Origin: REEB509 sp049314555
GTDB lineage: Bacteria > Pseudomonadota > Alphaproteobacteria > Caulobacterales > Aquidulcibacteraceae
Direction of reading: 5' to 3'
Length of the DNA: 54,264 nucleotides
NCBI GenBank assembly: GCA_049314555.1
Contig: JBMOEW010000021.1
Location: 1 to 54,264 of the forward strand
Shown here: in pieces, positions 7,617-16,142 of the stretch
Layout: each line of letters begins with the position of its first letter
Position numbering within the stretch: the stretch's first letter is position 1
The notes under the pieces: generated by a model
Databases searched by the model: none
The model's input: only the letters and a program-made list of their open reading frames with translations
Told to the model about the DNA's origin: nothing
Program-made: the position numbers and the translations under genes

Positions 7617-9607
7617 GCCTTCCGCGCTACCTCCACCACGTCGCCCATGATCTCGGTGATCTTGAAGTCCTTTGGCGTATACACCCGCACGACGCCCATT
7701 TGCCCCAGCGCCAACGCGTCCTCCGGCGGGATAATACCGCCCACCACCAGCGGCACGTGCGAAAGCCCCTCCGCCCGCATCAGGCGCACCACGTCCTGCA
7801 CCAAATCAAGGTGCGAACCAGACAGGATCGAAAGGCCAACCACGTGCGCTGATTTTTCCTTCGCCAGCGCCACGATCTCGGCCGGCGTTTGGCGGATCCC
7901 TTCGTAAATCGCGTCCATCCCAACGGCCCGCGCGCGCGCTGCGATCTGTTCAGCCCCATTGGAGTGCCCATCCAGCCCCGGCTTGCCGATTAGATAGGTT
8001 AAGCGCCGCCCGAGCTGCTCCGACAGCGCCTCCACATCCGCCTTCACTGCTTCGATGTCTTCGGCTCCCCCGGTGTCGATCACCACCGCAACGCCGGTCG
8101 GCGCGCGAAACTCGCCAAACACCGACCGCAACGCAGTCCCCCATTCCCCCGTCGTGACCCCCGCCTTGGCGCACACAATCGACGGCTCCATGATGTTGGA
8201 CCCCGCCCGCGCCGCCGCCCCAAGCTGATCAAGCGCCGCTTGGGCCGCCTGCGCGTTGCGTGCACTGCGCCACGCCTTGAGTCTTTCGATCTGGGCGCTT
8301 TCCACCGCCAGATCGACTTTTTGGATCGCCCCATCGCCCGCCGAAAGCGGGGAGGGCTCCGCTTGCGTAAACGCGTTCACCCCAATCACTTTCAGGTCGC
8401 CGGTTTCAATCCCGCGCACCCGCGCCCGGTTGGAATCAACCAACGCCCCCTTCATGTAGCCGTTCTCGACCGCAGACACCGCCCCGCCCATCGCTTCGAT
8501 CTTGGCAAGCTCGGCCAGCGCGCCTGCCTTCAGTTGGGCAACCTTGGCCTCCACCACGGTCGAGCCGTCAAACAGGTCTTCAAATTCCAGAAGGTCGGTT
8601 TCAAACGCCAAGATTTGCTGCATCCGCAAAGACCATTGCTGGTCCCAGGGACGCGGCAGGCCCAACGCTTCGTTCCAGGCCGGCAGCTGCACCGCCCGCG
8701 CCCGCGCCGATTTCGACAGCGTGACCGCCAGCATCTCCAACAGAATGCGATAGACGTTGTTTTCCGCCTGCGGCTCCGTGAGGCCAAGGCTATTGACCTG
8801 CACCCCATATCGGAAACGGCGCAGGCGCTCGTCTTCGATGCCAAACCGCTTGAGGCCAATTTCGTCCCAAAGCTCAGTGAACGCCCGCATCTTGCAGAGT
8901 TCCGTGACGAACCGGATCCCCGCGTTCACAAAAAAACTCATCCGGCCGAACATGTCCGGCAATTGCGCGGCCGCGACTTCGCCCTCCGCCTTAACCCGGT
9001 CCAGCACCGCGATTGCGGTGGCCAGCGCAAACGCCAATTCCTGCTCCGGCGTCGCACCTGCTTCCTGCAAATGATAGCTGCAGACGTTCATGGCGTTGAA
9101 TTTGGGTGTTTCGCGCAGGCACCACGCGATGGTGTCGGCGGTAAGCTTAAGGCTTGGCCGGGGCGGAAACACATACGTCCCGCGGGAGAGATACTCCTTG
9201 ATGATGTCGTTCTGGGTGGTGCCCTGCAGCTTGGCGCGGGCAACCCCTTGCTCGTCCGCCAGCGCCACGTAGAGCGCCAGCAGCCACGCCGCTGGCGCAT
9301 TAATCGTCATGGACGTGTTCATCTGGTCCAAAGGGATCTGATCAAACAGGGCCCGCATGTCGCCCAAATGACCAACCGGCACCCCCACCTTGCCCACTTC
9401 ACCCCGGGCAAGGATGTGATCAGCGTCATAGCCGGTTTGAGTTGGCAGATCGAAGGCGATGGACAAACCCGTTTGCCCCTTTGCGAGATTAGCCCGGTAA
9501 AGCCTGTTGCTTTCCACAGGCGTCGAGTGCCCGGCATAGGTGCGGAAAATCCACGGCTTGTCGGCCGCGTGCTGAAACGCTGGGGTCTTGGCGGCGTCGT
9601 CGGCCAT
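7601..9607 (-). CDS. meaA: Ethylmalonyl-CoA mutase (MeaA), coenzyme B12-dependent
   Basis: The enzyme interconverts (2R)-ethylmalonyl-CoA and methylsuccinyl-CoA in the ethylmalonyl-CoA pathway of acetyl-CoA assimilation. The 668-residue protein has the methylmalonyl-CoA mutase-type barrel (GLSIAFDLPTQTGYD, NTSMTINAPAAW, QGTTQNDIIKEY) and a C-terminal B12-binding domain with the lower-ligand motif DGHSNG. The length and the missing long N-terminal extension fit MeaA rather than classical MutB. The start at 9607 has GGAG 8 bases upstream; an ATG six bases earlier is too close to it. Crotonyl-CoA carboxylase/reductase, another enzyme of the pathway, is encoded divergently just upstream. Confidence 0.93.
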   Translation of the reverse strand: MADDAAKTPAFQHAADKPWIFRTYAGHSTPVESNRLYRANLAKGQTGLSIAFDLPTQTGYDADHILARGEVGKVGVPVGHLGDMRALFDQIPLDQMNTSMTINAPAAWLLALYVALADEQGVARAKLQGTTQNDIIKEYLSRGTYVFPPRPSLKLTADTIAWCLRETPKFNAMNVCSYHLQEAGATPEQELAFALATAIAVLDRVKAEGEVAAAQLPDMFGRMSFFVNAGIRFVTELCKMRAFTELWDEIGLKRFGIEDERLRRFRYGVQVNSLGLTEPQAENNVYRILLEMLAVTLSKSARARAVQLPAWNEALGLPRPWDQQWSLRMQQILAFETDLLEFEDLFDGSTVVEAKVAQLKAGALAELAKIEAMGGAVSAVENGYMKGALVDSNRARVRGIETGDLKVIGVNAFTQAEPSPLSAGDGAIQKVDLAVESAQIERLKAWRSARNAQAAQAALDQLGAAARAGSNIMEPSIVCAKAGVTTGEWGTALRSVFGEFRAPTGVAVVIDTGGAEDIEAVKADVEALSEQLGRRLTYLIGKPGLDGHSNGAEQIAARARAVGMDAIYEGIRQTPAEIVALAKEKSAHVVGLSILSGSHLDLVQDVVRLMRAEGLSHVPLVVGGIIPPEDALALGQMGVVRVYTPKDFKITEIMGDVVEVARKAWTAH

Positions 9608-9647
9608 TGTCATCTCTCCACAGGGCGCGAGAGTGGCCGAGGCTATG

Positions 9648-9658
9648 TTGCAGTGCAA
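9648..9658. promoter_or_regulatory. TTGCA-n-TGCAA dyad upstream of meaA
   Basis: TTGCAGTGCAA is an 11-base dyad centred 46 bases upstream of the meaA start. A related dyad sharing the string GCAGTGCAA occurs upstream of ccr. The TTGC/GCAA half-sites resemble those reported for short-chain acyl-CoA regulators of the PccR/RamB type, but the assignment is speculative. Confidence 0.35.
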
Positions 9659-9693
9659 GAGGCTAGCGGTGGATCAGGGAGGCGGGTCAGCCT

Positions 9694-9918
9694 TTATCGG
9701 GCGTTGGGCGCATCAGCCCCAAACAAGGCTTTTTGCGCGGCCTCCAGGGTGTAAAGCCCACCCACACCCAGGATCACGAATAAGCCTGTGGCCGGCCCAG
9801 TAAAGGCATGGCGCTCGATCGCAAAGGCAAGCGCGATCAGCCCGGTGGGGATCAGGCCCGTCGCCCAGATCACCAAAAACCAAGCCTTAAAGGCGCGAGG
9901 GGAAAGCTGCTTCTGCAT
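9694..9918 (-). CDS. Small two-helix membrane protein
   Basis: A 74-residue protein with two predicted membrane helices (about residues 12-33 and 41-60) and a charged C-terminus. An AGGG box lies 5-6 bases before the ATG. It precedes meaA by 86 bases on the same strand and may be transcribed with it. I do not recognise a family, and no function is proposed. Confidence 0.55.
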   Translation of the reverse strand: MQKQLSPRAFKAWFLVIWATGLIPTGLIALAFAIERHAFTGPATGLFVILGVGGLYTLEAAQKALFGADAPNAR

Positions 9919-9975
9919 GTTACCCTTAGAGTACGATCTTCACACCCAAACAGTTTCAAATTCGCAAACATTAAG

Positions 9976-9993
9976 GCGTGACGCGCGTCACGC
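9976..9993. promoter_or_regulatory. 18-base perfect palindrome, candidate operator
   Basis: GCGTGAC, GCGC and GTCACGC form an uninterrupted 18-base palindrome 58 bases upstream of the 74-residue membrane protein start. The TGAC...GTCA core is typical of dimeric regulator sites; the regulator is unknown. Confidence 0.4.
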
Positions 9994-10186
9994 GCCGGAC
10001 GGCGCTTCAGCCCATAATGTCAAAGCGGGTGCGGGGGAACGCCAAAGCCCAAGGTCTACAAAAAGGGCTCCTGAGCCTACCGAAACCCATGTAGGAACTG
10101 CGGCAAACACCACAAGCCCAGGGCAGGTGGACACCCTCTGACCGTGGCACCGTTACTGCACCTATGCTGCAATTGCGTTGAGCGGT

Positions 10187-10201
10187 GTTGCGCAGTGCAA
10201 C
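10187..10201. promoter_or_regulatory. GTTGC-N5-GCAAC dyad upstream of ccr
   Basis: A 15-base dyad 57-71 bases upstream of the ccr start, sharing GCAGTGCAA with the dyad before meaA. Just upstream lies GCAATTGC, another TTGC/GCAA element. This is a candidate operator for the ethylmalonyl-CoA pathway genes. Confidence 0.35.
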
Positions 10202-10257
10202 ATGATCGCGCATTGTTTGGCACGAACCCGTCCAAACCAAGACCACCGGAGTGCCCC

Positions 10258-11535
10258 ATGACCGGATCGGCCAATGCTCGCCTCAGTACCGTAAAGGACC
10301 TTTACGACGTGGGCGAGATCCCGCCCGCGTATCATGTGCCTGAAAAAATGTGGGCCTGGACCATTCGCAAAGAACGCCACGGACGCCCCGCCGCGGCGAT
10401 GCAGCTGGAAGTGGTTCCCACCCACACCATCGGCGACGATGAAGTGCTGGTCCTGGTGATGGCAGGTGGCGTGAACTACAACGGCGTTTGGGCCGCACTG
10501 GGCGAACCTATCAGCCCCCTCGATGGCCACAAGCAGCCGTTCCATATTGCAGGCTCCGATGCCTCTGGCATCGTTTGGGCCGTCGGTGCCAAGGTCAAGC
10601 GCTGGAAGCCGGGCGACGAAGTGGTTGTGCACTGCAACCAAGACGACGGCGACGATGAAGAGTGCAACGGCGGAGATCCGATGTTCTCCCCCAGCCAGCG
10701 CATCTGGGGCTATGAAACCCCAGACGGGGCCTTTGCCCAGTTTTGCCGCGTCCAAGCCCGCCAGCTGATGGCCCGCCCCAAGCATCTCACCTGGGAAGAA
10801 AGCGCCTGCTACACCCTAACCCTCGCCACAGCCTATCGCATGCTGTTTGGCTTCCGCCCCAACATCCTCAAGCCCGGCCAGAACGTGCTGGTGTGGGGGG
10901 CGTCGGGCGGTTTGGGCGTCTTCGCCATTCAGCTCTGCGCCGTTAGCGGGGCCAACGCCATTGGTGTGGTCTCTGACGACAGCAAGATCGACTATGTGTT
11001 GTCGATGGGTGCCAAGGGCGTCATCAATCGCAAAAACTTCGATTGCTGGGGTCAATTGCCGAAGGTGAACGGCCCCGAATTCAACGCCTATATGAAAGAA
11101 AGCCGCAAGTTCGGCAAAGCCATCTGGGAACACACCGGCGGCAAAGACGTCGACATCGTCTTTGAACACCCCGGCGAAAGCACCTTTCCTGTGTCCGTGT
11201 TTGTCACAAAGCGCGGCGGCATGATCGTGATTTGCGCCGGCACGACCGGCTTCAACCTGACCATGGACGCCCGCTTCCTGTGGATGCGCCAAAAGCGTGT
11301 CCAAGGCAGCCACTTCGCCAACCTCGCCCAGGCCAGCGCCGCCAACCAGCTGGTCATTGAGCGCCGGATAGACCCCTGCATGTCTGAGGTCTTTGCCTGG
11401 GATCAAATTCCTATGGCCCATGAAAAAATGCTTGATAACCTGCACTTGCCGGGCAACATGGCGGTTCTGGTCAGTGCCCCGCGCGCTGGCCTGCGCACCT
11501 GGGAAGATACCCTGGAAGCCGCCGGCCAAAGCTAA
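10258..11535 (+). CDS. ccr: Crotonyl-CoA carboxylase/reductase
   Basis: This enzyme reductively carboxylates crotonyl-CoA with NADPH and CO2 to ethylmalonyl-CoA, the key step of the ethylmalonyl-CoA pathway. The 425-residue protein has the expected length and the medium-chain reductase fold: an N-terminal substrate domain beginning KDLYDVGEIPP, the RIWGYETPDGAFAQF block typical of Ccr, and a nucleotide-binding loop VLVWGASGGLGVFAIQLC. The start at 10258 has CGGAG 7 bases upstream. It lies close to meaA on the opposite strand, linking two steps of the same route. Confidence 0.96.
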   Translation: MTGSANARLSTVKDLYDVGEIPPAYHVPEKMWAWTIRKERHGRPAAAMQLEVVPTHTIGDDEVLVLVMAGGVNYNGVWAALGEPISPLDGHKQPFHIAGSDASGIVWAVGAKVKRWKPGDEVVVHCNQDDGDDEECNGGDPMFSPSQRIWGYETPDGAFAQFCRVQARQLMARPKHLTWEESACYTLTLATAYRMLFGFRPNILKPGQNVLVWGASGGLGVFAIQLCAVSGANAIGVVSDDSKIDYVLSMGAKGVINRKNFDCWGQLPKVNGPEFNAYMKESRKFGKAIWEHTGGKDVDIVFEHPGESTFPVSVFVTKRGGMIVICAGTTGFNLTMDARFLWMRQKRVQGSHFANLAQASAANQLVIERRIDPCMSEVFAWDQIPMAHEKMLDNLHLPGNMAVLVSAPRAGLRTWEDTLEAAGQS

Positions 11536-11567
11536 GCAGTCAAAGCGCAAGAAGCGCTGGGTGGCCT

Positions 11568-13676
11568 TCAGTCCAATGGGGCTGTCAGGTCCACCCGGCG
11601 TGCCTCAATCAGTTGCCCGTCCCGCAAACGGCCCTCGACCACCTCCGAGCCGGTCAGTGCGAAAATCCGACCGTCGGTGAAGATCGGACGCGCATTGCCA
11701 TACCAATCCACACACGACACCTCACACGTGTAGCTGGGATGCGGCTGGCGCAAAACCGCCCGCAAATGCCCGGCGAGGGCCAGGGTGTCGCCGCCCGCAA
11801 CCGTCAAAAAGCTGACATCAGAATCCGAGCTTTCAAACACCAAACGCCCAGCCTCCGATCGGGCCCGCGTGGTCGGCAGCCCCATCAGCCCATTGCCCGC
11901 CGCGTCGACGCTGCTGTTGAAGGCATGCGACCGACCTTCCGATTCATACCGGCCCGGCAGCACCAAACTCCCGGCAATGCGCGCCACAGCGCCGTCCAAA
12001 TCCAAGACAGAAACGCTCAAACCGCGCATGTCGCGATACCCGGTGAGCACGATGTCGTTGGGCCCAACCCGCTCGATCCGCATCACGTCGTGCGGGGCGG
12101 TCAACTGCGTCACGAAGGACGGGGAGGCCATCGGCACCACCACCACCTGCGACGTTAGCTCCAACCCCCCAGGCCGCTGCAGCATTGAAGAGTCCGACCG
12201 CGCCCGCCAGGCGTAAACGAGGTGAGTATCGGTGAAACGGTTCTCGAGTGACTGCGCCCCGTCCGGCTGGTCCGGCAGCGAAGTGTACTGGGCCGAGCTT
12301 GCGGCCACCGGCGCATCGCTGAACGTTGCGAGCGGCGCTTGGAAATAGGTCAAGTCTCCGCTGCAGGCCTGGTCCAAAAGGGCCCGAAACCCGCCGTTGC
12401 TGGCACTAAAGCTGAACTGATTGCGCGGCTCGCCCTGCGCCAGAATGGCCCTTGGCGGGCTGCCATCCAGCGGGATCTGGAACACCGTCGCCGGCACCCC
12501 GCGCAAGGCGCTGTCGGCGCTCGCCGCCGACCGGCAGGCCGGGCTTTGCGTAAACAGCAGACGATCCCGGTCTTCCAAGGCGCTCCAGAGATAGGCGCTA
12601 TCTGCGGTGATGTAGAAATCGCGCCCACTGGGCCCGACCACCGCCGTGTTGCGACAGGCAAGCTCATCGCCCGCTTCAAGGCCGCCCAGTGGGCATACCG
12701 AAATCGCATGCACGGCCGGCTGCAACGTGGCTTGGACCGGGCGATAGATGTTGCTGGCGTCAAACAACGGCGTGCCATCGCTGATCAGCTCGTTGCGCGT
12801 GCCCTCATTGACCAACCGGCGCACCAAAGGCCAACTCATCGTGTCCTTAGGGTCCATCGAGTTCAAAGCGACATGCGAATAGAAAATAAGGTTATCCCCC
12901 ACAATCCGGGAGGCATAGTTTTCGGGGTCGTAATAGTCGTTGGAGGAGACGTAATAGACGCCCTCGCGCGTCAGCTGCCCCGACTGCGACAGGCTAAACA
13001 CAGAAAGCTCCGTCGCCCGCGCCTGATAGCTATACCCCGTTACGATGATGCGGTTGCCGAACACCAGCATTTCGTCGATCCAAACGCCGGCTGTCGCGCG
13101 CCGATAGACATTTTGCCGCCCCACAACCCGCAAGCCAGGACCATTCGGGGCGGTGTCCACTGTGAACAGGCGCCCGTCCTGCAGCACAACCAGAAAGCGC
13201 CCGATGCGCTTGACCACATCGCCCTCATCCACAGCGCGCTCTTGGGTGTTGGTGATCGATCCGGCATCACCCGGGGCGGCGGGGCTTTGCACAGAAACGA
13301 CCGGCGCTGCAGAAAGCATGGGTGGTGGCGAACCTGGAGGGGGTGGCGGAGCCGGTGGCGGTGGCGGAGCCGGTGGCGGTGGCGGCATGGGTGAGGCTTC
13401 AGCTGCCACCTCCGTCGCGAGAGTGTTGCCTTCCGGCCCCGCGCCGGTCAGCCCCGTTCGCCGCCCTGCCCAAAAATACCCCCGAGCGCGGGCAATAGTG
13501 GCGGTCTCGCGCATGTATGTCTGGAACGCCGCTTCGCTCTCAAACCGCTCAAGGCGCGGCGAAACCTGCGCCGTCTGGTTCTGCGCCAAAGAGGGCTCAG
13601 AGGGCGTTGCACAGCCCAAAAGCCCAATGACGATAAAGCCCGCCAAAAGCGTTGAAGTCTGAACACTGGTGCGCAT
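11568..13676 (-). CDS. Secreted beta-propeller lipoprotein (PF09826-type) with polyproline linker
   Basis: About 702 residues. A signal peptide ends in a lipobox (GLLGC), so the protein is probably anchored in a membrane facing the periplasm or outside. Residues about 95-125 are a proline-rich linker of PPPPPA repeats. Then comes TNTQERAVDEGDVVKRIG, the entry signature of the C-terminal beta-propeller domain family PF09826, followed by repeated four-strand blades (RFLVVLQDGRLFTVD, DEMLVFGNRIIVTGYSY). The start at 13676 has AAGGAG 7 bases before it. The function of this family is poorly known. Confidence 0.8.
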   Translation of the reverse strand: MRTSVQTSTLLAGFIVIGLLGCATPSEPSLAQNQTAQVSPRLERFESEAAFQTYMRETATIARARGYFWAGRRTGLTGAGPEGNTLATEVAAEASPMPPPPPAPPPPPAPPPPPGSPPPMLSAAPVVSVQSPAAPGDAGSITNTQERAVDEGDVVKRIGRFLVVLQDGRLFTVDTAPNGPGLRVVGRQNVYRRATAGVWIDEMLVFGNRIIVTGYSYQARATELSVFSLSQSGQLTREGVYYVSSNDYYDPENYASRIVGDNLIFYSHVALNSMDPKDTMSWPLVRRLVNEGTRNELISDGTPLFDASNIYRPVQATLQPAVHAISVCPLGGLEAGDELACRNTAVVGPSGRDFYITADSAYLWSALEDRDRLLFTQSPACRSAASADSALRGVPATVFQIPLDGSPPRAILAQGEPRNQFSFSASNGGFRALLDQACSGDLTYFQAPLATFSDAPVAASSAQYTSLPDQPDGAQSLENRFTDTHLVYAWRARSDSSMLQRPGGLELTSQVVVVPMASPSFVTQLTAPHDVMRIERVGPNDIVLTGYRDMRGLSVSVLDLDGAVARIAGSLVLPGRYESEGRSHAFNSSVDAAGNGLMGLPTTRARSEAGRLVFESSDSDVSFLTVAGGDTLALAGHLRAVLRQPHPSYTCEVSCVDWYGNARPIFTDGRIFALTGSEVVEGRLRDGQLIEARRVDLTAPLD
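13342..13386. repeat. 2.5 copies of an 18-base tandem repeat coding for the polyproline linker
   Basis: The unit GGTGGCGGAGCCGGTGGC occurs at 13342-13359 and 13360-13377 with a half copy to 13386. On the minus strand it encodes PPPPPA-type repeats of the beta-propeller lipoprotein, so it is a length-variable linker, not a mobile element. Confidence 0.75.
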
Positions 13677-13795
13677 CGTCATGCTCCTTGGCGATAAGCC
13701 TAAAGCTGAAATGCGCGTAACGCCAGCGCTACCATAGACGCGCCGCGCCCCATGATGTCATTCTAGTGGCCCAAGGATAAGGCTGGAGGATCGCC

Positions 13796-14605
13796 ATGAA
13801 CGACCGTGTGACCGTGACCCTGATCGACGGTGTTGCCGATGTGCGCATGGTCCGGGCCGACAAAATGAATGCCCTGGATGACGCCATGTTTGATGCGCTC
13901 ATCGAAACCGGCGAGCGGCTCAAGGCGGATGGATCCATTCGCGCGATCGTGCTTTCCGGCGAGGGCAGGGCCTTTTGCGCGGGCCTCGATACAGAGAACT
14001 TCGGCAAAATGGCCTCCGGCGCGCCCCGCCGCAACACAGACCTCGCAGCCCAGGTGCGCACCCCAGGCGGTGCCAATCGCCCACAGCAGGCGGTGTTGGT
14101 CTGGCGCGAACAGCAGGTGCCGGTGATCGCAGCGGTCCATGGCGTGGCCTTCGGGGCCGGCTTTCAGCTGACTTTAGGGGCCGATATCCGGTTCGTGGCC
14201 CCAGATGCGCGGCTCGCGATCTTGGAAATCAAGTGGGGCCTCGTGCCAGACATGGGGGCCTACACCATCCTGTCGTCCTTGATCCGTGACGATCTGGCCC
14301 GCGAGCTCACCTATACCGGGCGGATATTCTCCGGCGAAGAGGCCCATGCCATAGGCCTCGCCACCCACCTCAGCACCGAACCCCATGCCCACGCCCTGCG
14401 CCTGGCCCAAGAGATTGCCGCCAAAAATCCCCACGCCATCCGCGCCGGCAAGCGCCTGTTTGACGCTGTCCCCAGGCTCGATCGACACGAGATTTTGCAG
14501 ATGGAAACAGACGAACAGGTCGCCCTGATCGGCTCGCAAAACCAGAAAGAGGCGATCATCGCCAATCTGGAAAAGCGATCCCCTAGGTTTTGCGACGTCG
14601 GCTAA
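13796..14605 (+). CDS. Enoyl-CoA hydratase/isomerase (crotonase) family protein
   Basis: A 269-residue crotonase-fold protein acting on acyl-CoA esters. The CoA-binding and oxyanion elements are SGEGRAFCAGLD and HGVAFGAGFQLTLGADIRF. The following LEIKWGLVPDMGA keeps the first acidic residue, and an Asp takes the place where a glycine-rich loop carries the second Glu in true hydratases, so isomerase or hydrolase chemistry is possible. A GGAGG box precedes the ATG by 6 bases. The pathway is not fixed by context. Confidence 0.88.
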   Translation: MNDRVTVTLIDGVADVRMVRADKMNALDDAMFDALIETGERLKADGSIRAIVLSGEGRAFCAGLDTENFGKMASGAPRRNTDLAAQVRTPGGANRPQQAVLVWREQQVPVIAAVHGVAFGAGFQLTLGADIRFVAPDARLAILEIKWGLVPDMGAYTILSSLIRDDLARELTYTGRIFSGEEAHAIGLATHLSTEPHAHALRLAQEIAAKNPHAIRAGKRLFDAVPRLDRHEILQMETDEQVALIGSQNQKEAIIANLEKRSPRFCDVG

Positions 14606-14617
14606 CAAAGCGGCCCG

Positions 14618-15955
14618 CTAGGCCACCGCCGCCGGCTTTGCAGCAACGGTCGCGGCGTCCACCGCAACGGTGAGGCTGAAAACCGAACCCCGCCCCAGGG
14701 CGCTGGTCACCTCGACCTCGCCGCCCAAGAGCTGGGCCAGCTCCCGCGTGATAGCCAGGCCCAAACCCGTGCCGCCATAAGACCGGCTCATCGAGGAATC
14801 GGCCTGCGAGAACGGCTGGAACAGCCGAGCGAGCTGATCTTGACTAATGCCAACCCCAGTATCGGCCACCTCAAAGCGGATCCGGTCATCCTCCCGCGCC
14901 ACATCCACCGTGATCGCGCCGTTTTTGGTGAATTTGGCGGCATTCGACAGCAAATTGAGCAGACATTGGCCAAGCCGGAAGTCGTCGGTCATGATCTCCC
15001 CGACATTCGCCCCAAAGCGCAACCCCAGGATGTTGCCGTTGGCCTCCGCCAAGGGCCGCACGGTTTCCAATGCATCACTCACCAGCGTTTGCACATCAAC
15101 GCAGCGCAAGTCGAGCTCCAACCGGCCCGCCTCGATCTTGGAAAAGTCCAGCACGCCCGTGATCAGTTGCAGCAGCCGCCGCGATGCCACCAACACCCGA
15201 TCAAGATCGTGCACGTCTTGCTGGCGCTGATCGTCCACAGCGCCTTCCCGCATGATTTCAGAATAGCCGATTATTGCGTTCAGCGGCGTGCGCAATTCGT
15301 GGCTCATCACGGCCAGAAAGTCAGATTTCGCGCCGTTGGCCTTTTGCGCGGTCTCCATCGCCTGCATCAAGTCCTGGGTGCGATCCTGAACCCGATCCTC
15401 CATTTCCGCCGCCAGCTTTTCCGCCAGCTCTTTGCCATGCTGCAATTGCTGATTGGTCCGCAGCGCAAACACGCCGCCAAACCAGCCCCCAGCAAGGGCA
15501 CTGCCGATCACAAACAAAACCGTTGTGCTCAGGCCAGGCCCGCTCCAAAGCGCAATCGCAACCCCAGCCATGCCCTGTACCAAAAGCATAAAGCCAAGCA
15601 CCACCAACGACGGCGACAAGAACGCAAAGCCAATCGCCATCAACGGCAAGAATAGCGCCTGATCGGGGCTGTGCAGCAAGATCGCATGCAGGGTCACATT
15701 GATGGTGGCCATCAAGAACATCGCGGCCGCAGCACCTTCCACCTGGCGAAAGTGCTCATTGGTGCCTTGCAACCAAATACGCAACCCGAGGCACCCAAGC
15801 GCGGTGCTCAGCGCACAGGCAATCATCACCCCCTGGGCCGGCGGGGGAACCAGAAACCCATGCGCCGCCGCCATCAGCGCGTAATACAGCCCGGCCACGC
15901 CCCCAAGGGCGATCGTGCGCTGCCGATAGAGCGCGTCCAGGTTGGCCTTGTGCAT
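14618..15955 (-). CDS. Membrane sensor histidine kinase
   Basis: A 445-residue protein with about six N-terminal membrane helices (residues 15-190), a short coiled coil (ELAEKLAAEMEDRVQDRTQDL), a HisKA dimerisation domain with the phospho-acceptor in FLAVMSHELRTPLNAI, and a HATPase domain with N-box LLSNAAKF, G1 VADTGVGIS and G2 GGTGLGLAI. No periplasmic sensor domain is seen, so the stimulus is probably sensed in the membrane. The start at 15955 is preferred because the upstream in-frame stretch is AT-rich and promoter-like. No response regulator is adjacent. Confidence 0.9.
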   Translation of the reverse strand: MHKANLDALYRQRTIALGGVAGLYYALMAAAHGFLVPPPAQGVMIACALSTALGCLGLRIWLQGTNEHFRQVEGAAAAMFLMATINVTLHAILLHSPDQALFLPLMAIGFAFLSPSLVVLGFMLLVQGMAGVAIALWSGPGLSTTVLFVIGSALAGGWFGGVFALRTNQQLQHGKELAEKLAAEMEDRVQDRTQDLMQAMETAQKANGAKSDFLAVMSHELRTPLNAIIGYSEIMREGAVDDQRQQDVHDLDRVLVASRRLLQLITGVLDFSKIEAGRLELDLRCVDVQTLVSDALETVRPLAEANGNILGLRFGANVGEIMTDDFRLGQCLLNLLSNAAKFTKNGAITVDVAREDDRIRFEVADTGVGISQDQLARLFQPFSQADSSMSRSYGGTGLGLAITRELAQLLGGEVEVTSALGRGSVFSLTVAVDAATVAAKPAAVA

Positions 15956-16142
15956 GATACCCCACGCAGAGAGCGTTGTTGTTGTATAAATCCTTATACG
16001 GAATAAAAAATAAGGGGTGGTTAAGCCAACTGCGGTCGCCAGCAGTGCGCCCGTCAGCCCTTGGCGCAAAAGGCAAGCGCCATCACCGCCAGGCCAGGCT
16101 GGCCCGCGTTGGCGCAGAATCCGGCGACCACGGCCACCGAGT

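Larger units (their letters stand above)
9919..10257. other. 339-base intergenic region between divergent small membrane gene and ccr
   Basis: No gene is supported here. It holds an 18-base perfect palindrome (9976-9993), an imperfect CCTAC-N10-GTAGG repeat (10076-10095) and a TTGC-N5-GCAA dyad (10187-10201). The region must contain the divergent promoters of ccr and the 74-residue gene, but I see no convincing -35/-10 pair. Confidence 0.5.

Noticed and set aside
8240..9754. 504-codon open frame on the plus strand
   Set aside because: It is antisense to meaA, its translation is rich in Arg, His, Pro and Gln without motifs, and GC-rich genes commonly leave such open shadows.
12339..13394. 351-codon open frame on the plus strand
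   Set aside because: Antisense to the beta-propeller lipoprotein gene; its end is Gly/Trp/Arg repeats produced by the polyproline-coding repeat on the other strand.
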